A DNA stretch of 64,000 nucleotides from Haloactinomyces albus (GCF_031458135.1 NZ_JAVDXW010000001.1:4340001-4404000); one strand, 5' to 3'. Numbered from the stretch's first letter, positions 8,509 to 17,626 are shown. Numbers and translations: made by a program. The notes: generated from the sequence alone by a model not told the origin.

Positions 8509-10915
8509 TGTTCATGAAGGTGCGCAAGAGATGGTGGCGTACTGCTGCCTTTGCCGGTGCGGCGACGCTGGTGGTGGGTTTGGCCGGGTGTGGTGGCTCT
8601 TCCGGAGCGAGCAACGCCGGTGGTGGTCTGCCGGAGACCGTGAAGATCATGTCCATCAAGGAGATGACCGGGCCGGTTTCCTTCGCCGGGATCCATGCCA
8701 CCAGGGGAATCAAGCTGGCTGTCGAGCAGATCAACCAGCAGGACTTCCTCGGTGAGACCGACCTGAAGATCGAGGTCAAGGACAGTGCCGCAAGCGCTCA
8801 GAAGGCGGCCAGTTTCACGACCCAGGCGATTGCGGACGAGTCCTACGCCGCCATCCTCGGGCCTGCCTCCAGTTCGCAGGCTGCTGCGATGTCTCCGATC
8901 GCGCAGAAGTCGCGGATGCCGGTGATCTACACCCAGGCGGGCAGCGAGGGTGTGCTGGTCGGCGACTACACATACCGACTTACACCACCTGCGAGTTCCT
9001 ATTTCGGGGTGGCCGGCGACTACCTCGCGAGCAAGAACATCCGGACCGCTGCCGTGCTCTACAACAGCGGGAATCCGACGTTGTCCGAGCTGGGCAAGAA
9101 GACGGTTCCCGGTTTGGCCGAGGAGCACGGTTTCTCGATGCAAAGCTCCAACGGTGTTCCGCGTGACGCGCTGGACTTCACCGCCGTGGGATCGGAGATC
9201 GCCGAGGCGGCTCCGGGTGCGGTGTTCGTCTTGCTGGAAGGGCCGCAGAATCCCCGGGCGATCAGCCAGCTTCGGCGGAACGGCTATCAGGGCGAGATCG
9301 TGGGCATGACTTCCATGGGAGCAGGCAACCTGGAAACGGCAGGCGAGACCGCGGCGGGTGCGGTCTGGCCCGGCAACTTCAGCGCGCTGAGCAAGAAGCC
9401 GAGCGTGCAGAAATTCGTCGAGGCCTACAAAGCCGAGTACGACGGCGAGATCCCCAACAACTACGCGGCCGAGGGCTATGATGCCGCGTGGTTCCTGGCC
9501 CGGGGGATCGAGCAGGCAGGCAGTGTGTCGCGTACCGCGATCCAGGACGGGCTGGCCGGAGTTGCCAAGGCCGGGTTCAAAGGCGCCCAGGGCGAACTGA
9601 GATTCCAGGGCAACGACGTACGTGTCGAAGGTGTGCTGGCCGGCTGGAACGGCAGCAAGGAAGTCCTCGTGATGCCGAGCGGATCATGATCGTGCGATGA
9701 AGCGCCGACCACGATTGGTTCGGTTTGGGTGCGGAGTGTTCATGAAGGTGCGCAAGAGATGGTGGCGTGTCGTTGCCCTTGCTGGTGCGGCGACGCTTGT
9801 GGTGGGTTTGGCCGGGTGTGGTGGTTCTTCGAGAACGAGTGATGCCGGTGGTGGTCTGCCGGAGACCGTGAAGATCATGTCCATCAAGGAGATGACCGGG
9901 CCACTTGCCTATGCCGGGATTCATACCACGAAAGGGATCAAGCTGGCTGTCGAGCAGATCAACCAGCAGGACTTCCTCGGTGAGACCGACCTGAAGATCG
10001 AGGTCAAGGACAGTGGTACGAGCGCTCGGAAGGCGGCCAGTTTCACGACCCAGGCGATTGCGGACGAGTCCTACGCCGCCATCCTCGGGCCGGGCACGAG
10101 CTCGCAGGCTGCTGCGATGTCTCCGATCGCGCAGAAGTCGCGGATGCCGGTGATCTACACCCAGGCGGGCAGCGAGGGTGTGCTGGTCGGCGACTACACC
10201 TATCGGGTGACGCCGCCTGCGAGTTCCTATTTCGGGGTGGCCGGCGACTACCTCGCGAGCAAGAACATCCGGACCGCTGCCGTGCTCTACAACAGCGGTA
10301 TCCCGACGTTGTCCGAGCTGGGCAAGAAGACGGTTCCCGGTTTGGCCGAGGAGCACGGTTTCTCGATACAAAGCTCCAACGGTGTTCCGCGTGACGCGCT
10401 GGACTTCACCGCCGTGGGATCGGAGATCGCCGAGGCGGCTCCGGGTGCGGTGTTCGTTCTGCTCACCGGACCGCAGAATCCCCGGGCGATCAGCCAGCTT
10501 CGGCGGAACGGCTATCAGGGCGAGATCGTGGGCATGTTGTCCATGGGAGCAGGCAACCTGGAGACGGCCGGTGAGGTCGCGGCGGGTGCGGTCTGGCCCG
10601 GCAACTTCAGCGCGCTGAGCAACAAACCGAGCACCAAGGCTTTCATCGAGGCCTACAAGGCCAAATATGGCGGCGAGATTCCCAACAATTTTGCGGCCGA
10701 GGGCTATGATGCCGCGTGGTTCCTGGCCCGGGGCATCGAGCAGGCAGGCAGTTCCTCGCGGAGTGCCATCCAGGACGGGCTGGCCGAAGTTGCCAAGGCC
10801 GGGTTCAAAGGCGCCCAGGGCGAACTGAGATTCCAGGGCAACGACGTACGTGTCGAAGGTGTGCTGGCCGGCTGGAACGGCAGCAAGGAAGTCCTCGTGA
10901 TGCCGAGCGGATCAT
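8509..10915 (+). repeat. Tandem gene duplication of binding lipoprotein
   Basis: Two units of about 1.18 kb, 8509-9687 and 9737-10915, are direct repeats offset by exactly 1228 bases. They include the ribosome-site region and the last codons. By eye there are about 33 amino-acid differences over 391 residues. Lengths are identical with no indels. Confidence 0.9.
8514..9689 (+). CDS. ABC importer substrate-binding lipoprotein, copy 1
   Basis: This 391-residue Peripla_BP_6 (Leu/Ile/Val-type) binding protein delivers a solute to the permeases encoded downstream. The ATG at 8514 is chosen because GGGAG lies 5 bases upstream and KVRKRWWR then begins a normal signal peptide. The lipobox LAGC places the lipidated Cys at residue 26, so it is anchored outside the membrane. 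Downstream are the typical type I binding-fold loops (EMTGP, ILGP.SSQ, YNSG, EGYDAAW). It is about 92% identical to the next gene. The ligand is not readable, and context argues for a hydrophobic or aromatic acid rather than an amino acid. Confidence 0.9.
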   Translation: MKVRKRWWRTAAFAGAATLVVGLAGCGGSSGASNAGGGLPETVKIMSIKEMTGPVSFAGIHATRGIKLAVEQINQQDFLGETDLKIEVKDSAASAQKAASFTTQAIADESYAAILGPASSSQAAAMSPIAQKSRMPVIYTQAGSEGVLVGDYTYRLTPPASSYFGVAGDYLASKNIRTAAVLYNSGNPTLSELGKKTVPGLAEEHGFSMQSSNGVPRDALDFTAVGSEIAEAAPGAVFVLLEGPQNPRAISQLRRNGYQGEIVGMTSMGAGNLETAGETAAGAVWPGNFSALSKKPSVQKFVEAYKAEYDGEIPNNYAAEGYDAAWFLARGIEQAGSVSRTAIQDGLAGVAKAGFKGAQGELRFQGNDVRVEGVLAGWNGSKEVLVMPSGS

Positions 10916-10917
10916 GA
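9742..10917 (+). CDS. ABC importer substrate-binding lipoprotein, copy 2
   Basis: A tandem paralogue of the preceding lipoprotein with the same 391-residue length, lipobox LAGC (Cys 26) and fold. The start at 9742 is favoured over the earlier in-frame ATG at 9697 because GGAG and the same leader MKVRKRWWR are conserved with copy 1. Substitutions cluster in loops that form the ligand cleft in this fold: TGPLAYAG versus TGPVSFAG, GPGTSSQ versus GPASSSQ, LLTGPQ versus LLEGPQ, GMLSMG versus GMTSMG. This suggests altered ligand preference rather than simple dosage. The permease operon follows after 111 bp. Confidence 0.9.
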   Translation: MKVRKRWWRVVALAGAATLVVGLAGCGGSSRTSDAGGGLPETVKIMSIKEMTGPLAYAGIHTTKGIKLAVEQINQQDFLGETDLKIEVKDSGTSARKAASFTTQAIADESYAAILGPGTSSQAAAMSPIAQKSRMPVIYTQAGSEGVLVGDYTYRVTPPASSYFGVAGDYLASKNIRTAAVLYNSGIPTLSELGKKTVPGLAEEHGFSIQSSNGVPRDALDFTAVGSEIAEAAPGAVFVLLTGPQNPRAISQLRRNGYQGEIVGMLSMGAGNLETAGEVAAGAVWPGNFSALSNKPSTKAFIEAYKAKYGGEIPNNFAAEGYDAAWFLARGIEQAGSSSRSAIQDGLAEVAKAGFKGAQGELRFQGNDVRVEGVLAGWNGSKEVLVMPSGS

Positions 10918-10924
10918 CCGTACC

Positions 10925-10936
10925 GAAGTCGACTTC
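10925..10936. repeat. 12-bp perfect palindrome
   Basis: GAAGTCGACTTC lies directly after the second binding-protein gene and before the permease gene. It may be part of an mRNA structure that separates high lipoprotein from lower permease expression, or a chance palindrome. Confidence 0.25.
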
Positions 10937-11028
10937 CATGGTGATGCAAGGGAGTGCGGACACGTGCTGAGCGTAAGGGGCAAGCCTGTGAGGCAGGGAC
11001 CAGCGGCGAGGAAAGCAGGTGAGCCGAG

Positions 11029-11919
11029 ATGGCGCAGATACTGATCAATGCGGTCACACTCGGATCGCTGTATCTGTTGTTCGCGCTCGGCATGAGCGTG
11101 GCGTGGGGAACGATCGGGATATTGAACTTCGCCCATGGCTCGTTTTTCATGTTCGCCGCATTGAGCGCCCACTTCATCGTCCAGAAGGTAGCTTTGCCCA
11201 TGCCGATCATGGTCCTGCTCGGCATGGTGGTGGGAGCCGTGCTTTCGGTGCTGACTCAGATGCTGGTCTTCGACCCGATTCAGCGCCGCAGTACCGACCA
11301 TCACAGAGCGGAGCTGCAAATCCTGGTCGGTGGAATCGGCATTTCCAGTATTCTGCTGGCGATTGCGCAGCATGTGACCAGGAGCGTTCCGTTCGGATTT
11401 TCGAATAGTACTTTTCACATCGAGGTATACGAGTTGGGGCCGCTACAGGTATCGAACATACAGTTCGTGATTCTGAGCGTGGCCGTCGGCATGTCGGCAT
11501 TGACCGCATGGTGGTTGCGGTCGGCTCGTGCCGGTCTGGCACTGCGCGCTATCGGAGTCGATTCCGAGGTTGCCACGCTCATGGGGGTGGACCGCCGTAG
11601 GTTGGCTTTCGGCACGATGGCGGTTTCCGGAGGATTGGCCGGTATGGCAGGAATCCTGCTGACGTACTACTTGGGATCGATTGCTGCGGAAACCGGAGAC
11701 AGTTTTCTGATCAAGGCGTTCGCGGCGATCATTCTCGGTGGCATCGGATCGGTCACGGGAGTGATCACCGGTGCGATGGTGCTCGCTCTGGCCGAGACCA
11801 TCGTGCTGACCCAGATGTCGGGTATGTGGGCCAGCGCGGTCGCTTTCGGCCTCATTTTCGTGGTGCTTCTCCTCCGGCCTCGTGGTCTCTTCGGCCGTAA
11901 GGAGGTGCGGCGCACATGA
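11029..11919 (+). CDS. Branched-chain-type ABC importer permease (LivH family)
   Basis: A 296-residue inner-membrane protein with many hydrophobic helices, starting LINAVTLGSLYLLFALG, a typical LivH opening. The cytoplasmic coupling region RAIGVDSEVATLMGVDRRRL is visible near residue 175, and the tail LLLRPRGLFGRKEV is characteristic. It pairs with the LivM-like subunit encoded next, and the stop and start overlap by ATGA. It should form the transport channel for ligands carried by the two lipoproteins. The symbol livH is not given because the ligand is probably not an amino acid. Confidence 0.9.
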   Translation: MAQILINAVTLGSLYLLFALGMSVAWGTIGILNFAHGSFFMFAALSAHFIVQKVALPMPIMVLLGMVVGAVLSVLTQMLVFDPIQRRSTDHHRAELQILVGGIGISSILLAIAQHVTRSVPFGFSNSTFHIEVYELGPLQVSNIQFVILSVAVGMSALTAWWLRSARAGLALRAIGVDSEVATLMGVDRRRLAFGTMAVSGGLAGMAGILLTYYLGSIAAETGDSFLIKAFAAIILGGIGSVTGVITGAMVLALAETIVLTQMSGMWASAVAFGLIFVVLLLRPRGLFGRKEVRRT

Positions 11920-12869
11920 TCGAATGGTATGATGCCCACCTTGTTCTGATCCAGTCCACCTTTGTGAACCTTCTGCTCGTGCTGAGTATTCAGGTGCCCC
12001 TGCGGATGGGTGTTTTCTCGTTCGCCGGGGTGGGAAGTTACGGGCTCGGTGCCTATGTGTCGGCGATCCTGACCATCCGCTACGAGATTCCTGCCTATGT
12101 GGCGATCGGTGTCGGGATTCTGCTTGCCGCCTCGATCGGCTACTTGCTCGCGTTGGTGGTCTCGCGCTTGAAAGGGCTGTATCTCGCGATGGCCACGATC
12201 GCGTTCGTGCTGATCCTGTCGGTAATCGCCACGAACGGTGGTGAACTGACCGGCGGTGCGCAGGGACTGTACGGGGCCATCAGCGACCTGAACACCCTCG
12301 AGGTGATCATGGTCAGTGTCGTGGTGATCGTGCTTCTGGCACTGTCCGAACGCGGCGCCACCAAGCGCCGTATCGATGCGGTTCGCGAGGATCCGGAGCT
12401 CGCGATGTCCGTGGGCATTCCGGTGGTACGCCTGCAAAGGCTGTCCTTTGTGATCAGCGGCGCGCTCGGGGCGTGCGCCGGCGGGATGAACGCCTTGCTG
12501 CGCACTACGGTTTCTCCGCAGGCCCTCAGCTTTCACCTGGTCGTACTCGCGTTGACCATGATCATTGTCGGTGGGCTGAGGTCGTGGATCGGTGCGCTTA
12601 TCGGTGCTGTGGTCTTCACCTGGCTGCCGAGCATGCTGCAGCTCGCGGGGGAATGGCAGAGCGTGGTTTACGGTCTGATCGTTGTGCTGGCCGCGATCTT
12701 CGTACCGACAGGGCTGCTCGGACTGGTGCAGGACACTTACCGGAAGCTGCGTCGACGAAGCAGTCGAGTGGTGGCACGGGATTCCGTGTCCGGAACCGAT
12801 GACACCGATACCGAGCGCGCCCTGTTCGCATCGCTCGGTGGCGACAACAGGACCGGAGGTTCTCGATGA
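11916..12869 (+). CDS. Branched-chain-type ABC importer permease (LivM family)
   Basis: A 317-residue multi-span membrane protein, the second half of the channel. The segment RRIDAVREDPELAMSVGIPV is the LivM coupling helix that contacts the ATPases. The helices before it include GLYLAMATIAFVLILSVIA. The C-terminal end is soluble and charged (KLRRRSSRVVARDSVSG), somewhat longer than usual. The ATG overlaps the upstream stop by four bases and its own stop overlaps the ATPase start in the same way, so the four transport genes are tightly coupled. Confidence 0.9.
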   Translation: MIEWYDAHLVLIQSTFVNLLLVLSIQVPLRMGVFSFAGVGSYGLGAYVSAILTIRYEIPAYVAIGVGILLAASIGYLLALVVSRLKGLYLAMATIAFVLILSVIATNGGELTGGAQGLYGAISDLNTLEVIMVSVVVIVLLALSERGATKRRIDAVREDPELAMSVGIPVVRLQRLSFVISGALGACAGGMNALLRTTVSPQALSFHLVVLALTMIIVGGLRSWIGALIGAVVFTWLPSMLQLAGEWQSVVYGLIVVLAAIFVPTGLLGLVQDTYRKLRRRSSRVVARDSVSGTDDTDTERALFASLGGDNRTGGSR

Positions 12870-13639
12870 ATGCATTCGATGCTGAACCGGCTGTCCTCGC
12901 CGCGGAGGATGTGGCGGTGCACTTCGGCGGGATCAAGGCCGTCGACGGCTTCGGCCTGAATCTCCCCGCAGGAAGGATCTGCGGCATCCTGGGGCCGAAT
13001 GGCTCCGGTAAGAGCACATTTCTTGCGGCCGTGACGCGATTGGTGTCGCTCACCCGTGGTCGGCTGCTGCTCGACGGTGCGGAATACCAAAATGCTCCCC
13101 CGGAGACTCTCGCTCGCCGTGGCCTGTCTCGGACTTTTCAGACCGTGCGGCTACTGCCCGATCTGACCGTGCTGGAGAACGTCCGGCTCGGAGCGGACCT
13201 CCACGCGCGAGGAAGGGGCGTGCGGAGCTGGTTCCGGCCGGACACGACGCCGGAAGTGGTCGACGAGGCGATCGAACGGACCGGTCTGGGCACTGCCCGC
13301 TCCTGGCGGCCGGGGGAATTGTCCTACGGAATGGCACGGCGAGTGGAGATCGCCCGAGCACTGGCGGCCAAGCCGCGGGTGCTGCTGCTCGACGAGCCCA
13401 CCGCCGGGATGAACCAGCGGGAGCGTGGAGAAATTTCCGAACTGCTGCGCACACTGCGTGGTGACGGCCTCGCTCAGCTTCTCGTCGAGCACGACGTGCA
13501 GATGATGGTCGACACCTGCGACCACCTCGTGGCGATGAACTTCGGCGCGCTCGCGGCCGAAGGCACCCCCGCCGACGTGGTCGTTCATCCAGCTGTGCAG
13601 GAGGCCTACTTGGGAAAGCGGGGGCGGTCCCATGCTTGA
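12866..13639 (+). CDS. ABC importer ATP-binding protein (LivG family)
   Basis: A 257-residue ATPase of the branched-chain-type importer. Walker A is GPNGSGKST, the signature is LSYGMARRVEIARAL (the family's LSYG variant), and Walker B is VLLLDEPTAGM, followed by VEHDVQMMV for the His switch. The LivG-specific FQTVRLLPDLTVLENV segment is present. It forms a heterodimer with the LivF-like ATPase, whose start it overlaps by eight bases. The protein acts at the cytoplasmic face of the two permeases. Confidence 0.92.
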   Translation: MNAFDAEPAVLAAEDVAVHFGGIKAVDGFGLNLPAGRICGILGPNGSGKSTFLAAVTRLVSLTRGRLLLDGAEYQNAPPETLARRGLSRTFQTVRLLPDLTVLENVRLGADLHARGRGVRSWFRPDTTPEVVDEAIERTGLGTARSWRPGELSYGMARRVEIARALAAKPRVLLLDEPTAGMNQRERGEISELLRTLRGDGLAQLLVEHDVQMMVDTCDHLVAMNFGALAAEGTPADVVVHPAVQEAYLGKRGRSHA

Positions 13640-14348
13640 AATCCATGATTTGCACGTCAGTTACGGCAGGGTCGAGGCGGTGCGTGGGTTGAGTGCCTCG
13701 GTGGTTCCCGGGCGCGTCACTCTGGTGCTCGGAGCCAATGGAGCAGGCAAAAGCACGACACTGCGAGCAGCCACCGGTCTCGTTCCGGCCGACTCCGGTG
13801 AGGTGGTGCTCGATGGCCAACCGATCACAGGCATGGCCACGCACAAGATTGTGCGCAATGGGCTGGTGCTCGTTCCGGAGGGGCGACAGGTGTTCGCTCC
13901 CCTGACCGTGGAGGAGAACCTGGTCCTGGGGGGCTACGTCGCGAAGAAGGAACAATCCTCCAAGGAGCTGGATCGGGTTTACGAGATGTTCCCGGTGTTG
14001 CGTGAACGTCGGCGAGGTCCTGCCGGGTTGCTCAGCGGTGGGGAGCAGCAGATGCTCGCTTTCGGCCGGGCGCTGATGTCCGCACCGCGCGCGATGATGA
14101 TGGACGAGCCGTCGATGGGGCTGGCCCCGGCGATGGTGGAGTCCGTACTCGGAACGGTTCGCGATATCGCCAATTCGGGGATCGCCTTGCTCGTGGTGGA
14201 GCAAAATGCGGACATGGGGCTTGAGATCGCTGACGATGTCGTGGTCGTGGCGCGCGGGGAAGTAGTGTTCAGCGGTCCGGCCGAGCAGGCTCGCTCGGAC
14301 ACCTCGGTGGTACGCGCATTCCTCGGCGAGGCCGCACTCGGAGCATGA
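13632..14348 (+). CDS. ABC importer ATP-binding protein (LivF family)
   Basis: A 238-residue second ATPase. Walker A is GANGAGKST, the signature LSGGEQQMLAFGRAL is intact, and Walker B is AMMMDEPSMGL with VVEQNADMGL as the switch region. VPEGRQVFAPLTVEENL is the LivF hallmark. It is the last gene of the six-gene import unit, followed 95 bp later by an acyl-CoA ligase that could activate the imported acid, a common pairing. Confidence 0.92.
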   Translation: MLEIHDLHVSYGRVEAVRGLSASVVPGRVTLVLGANGAGKSTTLRAATGLVPADSGEVVLDGQPITGMATHKIVRNGLVLVPEGRQVFAPLTVEENLVLGGYVAKKEQSSKELDRVYEMFPVLRERRRGPAGLLSGGEQQMLAFGRALMSAPRAMMMDEPSMGLAPAMVESVLGTVRDIANSGIALLVVEQNADMGLEIADDVVVVARGEVVFSGPAEQARSDTSVVRAFLGEAALGA

Positions 14349-14443
14349 AAAGGCAGTGGCGGCCGATGTGGTAATCAGCTTAATTTTCGGCCTCGTTGAT
14401 AATAAGTTGAAATTACTGCACTGAGAACCGAGAGGGCTGTGCT

Positions 14444-16000
14444 TTGAATATTGGTAGTATACCCGCCAAGTGGGCGGCGCTCACTCCGAATGCCGATGCA
14501 ATATTCGATGCTGAGAAGAACCGGCGCCTCACCTGGGCTCAACTCGACGAGCGAATTCGCCGGCTGGCGAACGGGCTCCGAGATGAGCTGGGACTGGGAT
14601 ACGGCGACCGTGTGAGTATCCTGGCCAAGAACAGTATCGAGTATCAGGAGCTGTATTATGCCGCCGGCCGAGCCGGCTTGGTCGTACAGCCACTCAACTG
14701 GCGGCAGGGGGTGGAAGAGCTCCGCAGGGTCGTACTGGATGCCGCCCCCAAAGCAATCATCATCTCCGATGAATGGCTCGAAGTCGGTGAGCAGCTGCAG
14801 TCGCTGCTGGATGTGGAACATTGGCTGCAGTACGGTCCGGGCGGTGACGGCTCCTATGAGGACTTGCTCGCCCGGGCGTCCGCCGACGAACCGCGGTGGT
14901 CGGAATCCGTAGGCGGCGACGACCCCTTCTTCATCCTGTACACCGGGGGAACGACCGGCGAGTCGAAGGGTGCGCTGCACTCGCATCGCAGCGTTGCCAA
15001 CGGCATGCTGAATCAAACGGTCGCCGAACGGATCGTTCCGACCGACGTGTACCTGATGACCGGGCAGATGTACCACATCCCCGTGGTACTTGCCATGAAC
15101 TACATGCGGCACGGGTGTCCCCTGGTGCTTACCACCTTCGACCCCAGAACCTCGCTGGAGCTCATCGAATCGGAGCGGGTGTCGGCGTTTCTCGGTATCA
15201 CTACGATGCTGAACTGGATGATGGCCGTACCCGGATTCTCCTCCTACGACCTGTCGAGCCTGCGCAACATCCAGTACGGTGGGGGACCGATGCCCTCCAG
15301 CGTGGTCAAGGCGGCGCTGGACTCCTTCCCCTGCACGTTGATCCAGGGCTATGGCCAGACCGAAGGTTCGACGATGTGCTTCCTGTCGCAGGAGGACCAC
15401 CTCGAAGCGATACGTGGCATCGATCCCGATCGGCTGAAGTCCTGCGGCCGGGAGGGGTTTGTGACGACGGTGCGGGTGGTCGACCCCGATGGTCGGCCGG
15501 TGCCCAAGGACGGCAGGACATTCGGACAGATCGTCGTTCGCTCCGGTGCGAACATGGTCGGTTATTGGAACCGTCCGGAGCTCACGGCGGAGACCATCCG
15601 CGATGGCTGGATGTGGACCGGGGATGTGGCTGTGTGGGACGCGAACAGTTACGTCTACATCGTCGACCGGGCAAAAGACATGATCATCAGTGGTGGGGAG
15701 AACATTTACTCCATCCAGGTGGAGGAGGCGATCAATCAGCATCCCGCGGTGCTCGAATGCGCCGTGGTGGGTGTTCCCGACGACCAGTGGGGCGAGTCGG
15801 TCAAGGCATTCGTGGTGCGGAAGCCATCGATGAAGGTGACTGAGCCCGACATCATCGACACGGCGAAAGTACACCTGGCCTCCTACCAGAAACCTCGCTC
15901 GGTGGAATTCGTTTCCGAACTTCCGAAGGCGCCGACCGGAAAGATCCTGAAGCGCGAGCTACGTGAGCCGCACTGGGCAGCGCAGGACCGCAGGGTGTGA
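14444..16000 (+). CDS. Acyl-CoA synthetase, class I adenylate-forming
   Basis: A 518-residue ligase that adenylates a carboxylic acid and transfers it to CoA. The AMP-binding loop is YTGGTTGESKGA, followed by GYGQTEGST (A5 region), GWMWTGD with the conserved Asp, and the catalytic lysine in PTGKILKREL near the C terminus. A TTG start is used, with GAGAGGG upstream. The adjacent import operon on the same strand suggests the substrate is the imported compound or its carboxylic metabolite. The chain-length or aromatic preference is not readable. An NTF2-like gene starts almost immediately after it. Confidence 0.88.
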   Translation: MNIGSIPAKWAALTPNADAIFDAEKNRRLTWAQLDERIRRLANGLRDELGLGYGDRVSILAKNSIEYQELYYAAGRAGLVVQPLNWRQGVEELRRVVLDAAPKAIIISDEWLEVGEQLQSLLDVEHWLQYGPGGDGSYEDLLARASADEPRWSESVGGDDPFFILYTGGTTGESKGALHSHRSVANGMLNQTVAERIVPTDVYLMTGQMYHIPVVLAMNYMRHGCPLVLTTFDPRTSLELIESERVSAFLGITTMLNWMMAVPGFSSYDLSSLRNIQYGGGPMPSSVVKAALDSFPCTLIQGYGQTEGSTMCFLSQEDHLEAIRGIDPDRLKSCGREGFVTTVRVVDPDGRPVPKDGRTFGQIVVRSGANMVGYWNRPELTAETIRDGWMWTGDVAVWDANSYVYIVDRAKDMIISGGENIYSIQVEEAINQHPAVLECAVVGVPDDQWGESVKAFVVRKPSMKVTEPDIIDTAKVHLASYQKPRSVEFVSELPKAPTGKILKRELREPHWAAQDRRV

Positions 16001-16057
16001 TCGATGAAGCGGGCGGGGCCGAAGTGGGGTTCCCGGCTTGTTGGAGGGGTTGGAGCG

Positions 16058-16450
16058 TTGGCTCACGAGCTGGTCGAAAAGTACTTCGAAGCGGTCAACA
16101 CCGAGGACTGGGATCTGATGGGGCGACTCTGGCACCACGATGCGGAACTGATCGCGGTCGGCCAGGAACCCGTGCACGGAGTCAGCGCTATTTTGGACTA
16201 TTTTCCGAGAATCCTCAGTGGGTACTCCGAGCACACTGACACGCCGACGCGACACCTGGTTTCGGACAGCTCGGTGGTGGTCGAGATCCGGTTCACCGGG
16301 TGTACGACCTCCGGGCGTGTCGTCACGTTCGACGCACTCGACGTGTTCGAGTTCCAGGACGGGCTCATCAGGCGACTGCAAACCTGGTACGACACCGCGA
16401 AGGTCGCCAAGCTGGTGCGGGGGCCCGAGCCTGGATATCGTGCGGACTGA
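16058..16450 (+). CDS. NTF2-like / SnoaL-like small protein
   Basis: About 130 residues in a cone-shaped alpha+beta fold of the nuclear-transport-factor-2 superfamily, recognised from HELVEKYFEAVNTEDWDLMGRL at the start, HGVSAI in the middle and the terminal strand. The TTG at 16058 behind GGAGGGG fits the family start, though an upstream ATG at 16004 gives 148 residues. Members include ketosteroid isomerases, cyclases, hydratases and non-enzymatic binding subunits. No catalytic function can be assigned here. It is the first of six such genes in the island. Confidence 0.65.
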   Translation: MAHELVEKYFEAVNTEDWDLMGRLWHHDAELIAVGQEPVHGVSAILDYFPRILSGYSEHTDTPTRHLVSDSSVVVEIRFTGCTTSGRVVTFDALDVFEFQDGLIRRLQTWYDTAKVAKLVRGPEPGYRAD

Positions 16451-16528
16451 CGTGCTGATCAAGCGGAAAACAACCGTACCTCATGTGGGTACTCTCCGTG
16501 TGGATCCAGTTCCGAGGGAGGCAAACAG

Positions 16529-17044
16529 GTGGGCGAGGTAGGTATTGATGACCTGGAAGACTTGCACACACTCAATCTGGATCGGGCCGATCGCAACGAG
16601 CTCATCGAGACTCAAACCGAATGCACGTTCGTTTTCGGGAACTCATCCGGCTGGCCGAGTGGTGTGGTGATGAGTTTCCTGCATCACGAGGGAACCTTCT
16701 GGCTGACCGCCGTGGAGGATCGCGCGCATGCTCGCGCCGTGCTGGATGATCCCCGTGTGACCCTGGTGATCTCGAACGCGGGCACCGGCCTGCCCGGACG
16801 TCGTATGCTCGCGGTTCGGGGAGTGGCCACCGTACACCGGGACGAGGCCGTCAAGCAGTGGTTCTTCGAACGCTTCTGCCCCCGGTTCGCCCCCGCTGAT
16901 TCCACGGCTTTCAAGAGACTCCTCGATAGTCCGAAGAGAGTGGTGTTCCAGGTTCGTCCGGTTGCGATCCCGGCAAGCCACGACTCGCGCAAGATCGGCG
17001 GAGACGGGCGCGGCGGTGGTCAAACGGTTCGAACGGACCGGTGA
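16529..17044 (+). CDS. Pyridoxamine-5'-phosphate-oxidase-fold (PPOX) protein
   Basis: A 171-residue split-barrel flavin-binding-type protein. TFVFGNSSGWPSGVVMSF, TFWLTAVEDRAHARAVLDD and RMLAVRGVATVHRDE follow the PPOX / F420-dependent reductase pattern. A GTG start at 16529 sits behind a good GGGAGG. Such proteins bind FMN or F420 and reduce small organic substrates or act as sensors. Which cofactor is used cannot be told. It ends 12 bp from the 3' end of a leftward NTF2-like gene, so the two are convergent. Confidence 0.7.
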   Translation: MGEVGIDDLEDLHTLNLDRADRNELIETQTECTFVFGNSSGWPSGVVMSFLHHEGTFWLTAVEDRAHARAVLDDPRVTLVISNAGTGLPGRRMLAVRGVATVHRDEAVKQWFFERFCPRFAPADSTAFKRLLDSPKRVVFQVRPVAIPASHDSRKIGGDGRGGGQTVRTDR

Positions 17045-17056
17045 ACTCACTCGGGG

Positions 17057-17626
17057 TCAGCACTTGTAGGAGTCCCATGTCGGCAACGCCTCGGGGAGGT
17101 CCGCTTCGGCGTACGGGGTCTCCGGCCAGCGAATTCGTTTGCTGTCGCCGAAGCTCGTCGGCATCTGTTCGATCGGCACCACGTACATGAACTTCAGGGT
17201 ACGGGCGGCGAAAACCCAGCGGCCGTCCTGCCGTGCGTAGCGGTCGTCGTAGCGGTAGGCCGCCATCATGAGTGTGCCGTTCAACGACAGTTCGGCCTGT
17301 CCGGTCAGGATTCCCGTTGCCGTGTCGTCGTCGACCGTGATCACGTGGGAGTTCGGGATGTGCAGGGTCGTGACATAGCGATCCATCATGCCGATGTAGA
17401 AGTCTCGCAGGGCAGTGTGCCCCTGGACGGTGTGGCCGGCCCGGGTGAAGCTGCCGTCCTCGGCGAACATCGCGACGACGGTGTCGATGTCGTGGTCGTC
17501 GACAGCCATGGAATACAGGGCTCCGAGGTTGCGCAGGGCGCTCTCGTCGGCCAGGGACCGGAGTTGTCGGTAAGCCTCTTCCGGTGTCTGAGCCGGTGCC
17601 GTGGTGGTCGGTCTGCGGAAGTCCAT
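17057..17626 (-). CDS. NTF2-like (SnoaL_4-type) protein
   Basis: An NTF2-fold protein of about 189 residues. ALRNLGALYSMAVDDHDIDTVVAMFAEDG is the characteristic first helix pair, followed by GHTALRDFY and the strands around HIPNSHVITVDDDTATG, a pattern shared with SnoaL_4 domains such as dioxygenase small-subunit-like and steroid-pathway proteins. The start at 17626 is chosen because GGAG lies 7 bases upstream. The frame extends to 17665, but that extension overlaps promoter-like DNA. The shared AT-rich motif lies about 43 bases upstream. Function is unknown. Confidence 0.7.
   Translation of the reverse strand: MDFRRPTTTAPAQTPEEAYRQLRSLADESALRNLGALYSMAVDDHDIDTVVAMFAEDGSFTRAGHTVQGHTALRDFYIGMMDRYVTTLHIPNSHVITVDDDTATGILTGQAELSLNGTLMMAAYRYDDRYARQDGRWVFAARTLKFMYVVPIEQMPTSFGDSKRIRWPETPYAEADLPEALPTWDSYKC

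Larger units (their letters stand above)
8191..8513. other. Divergent intergenic regulatory region
   Basis: This 323-bp gap has no convincing gene. It separates the leftward SDR set from the rightward ABC importer operon and holds two copies of the shared AT-rich motif, one near each gene start and each oriented toward its gene. On the minus strand a TTGACA (8289-8294) precedes the left copy and could be a -35 element. Confidence 0.6.

Noticed and set aside
14390..14412. TTGATAATAAGTTGA before the first acyl-CoA ligase as a sixth copy of the shared operator
   Set aside because: It is AT-rich and in the right place, but it matches the core poorly (the GATTAT part is missing), so it was not counted.
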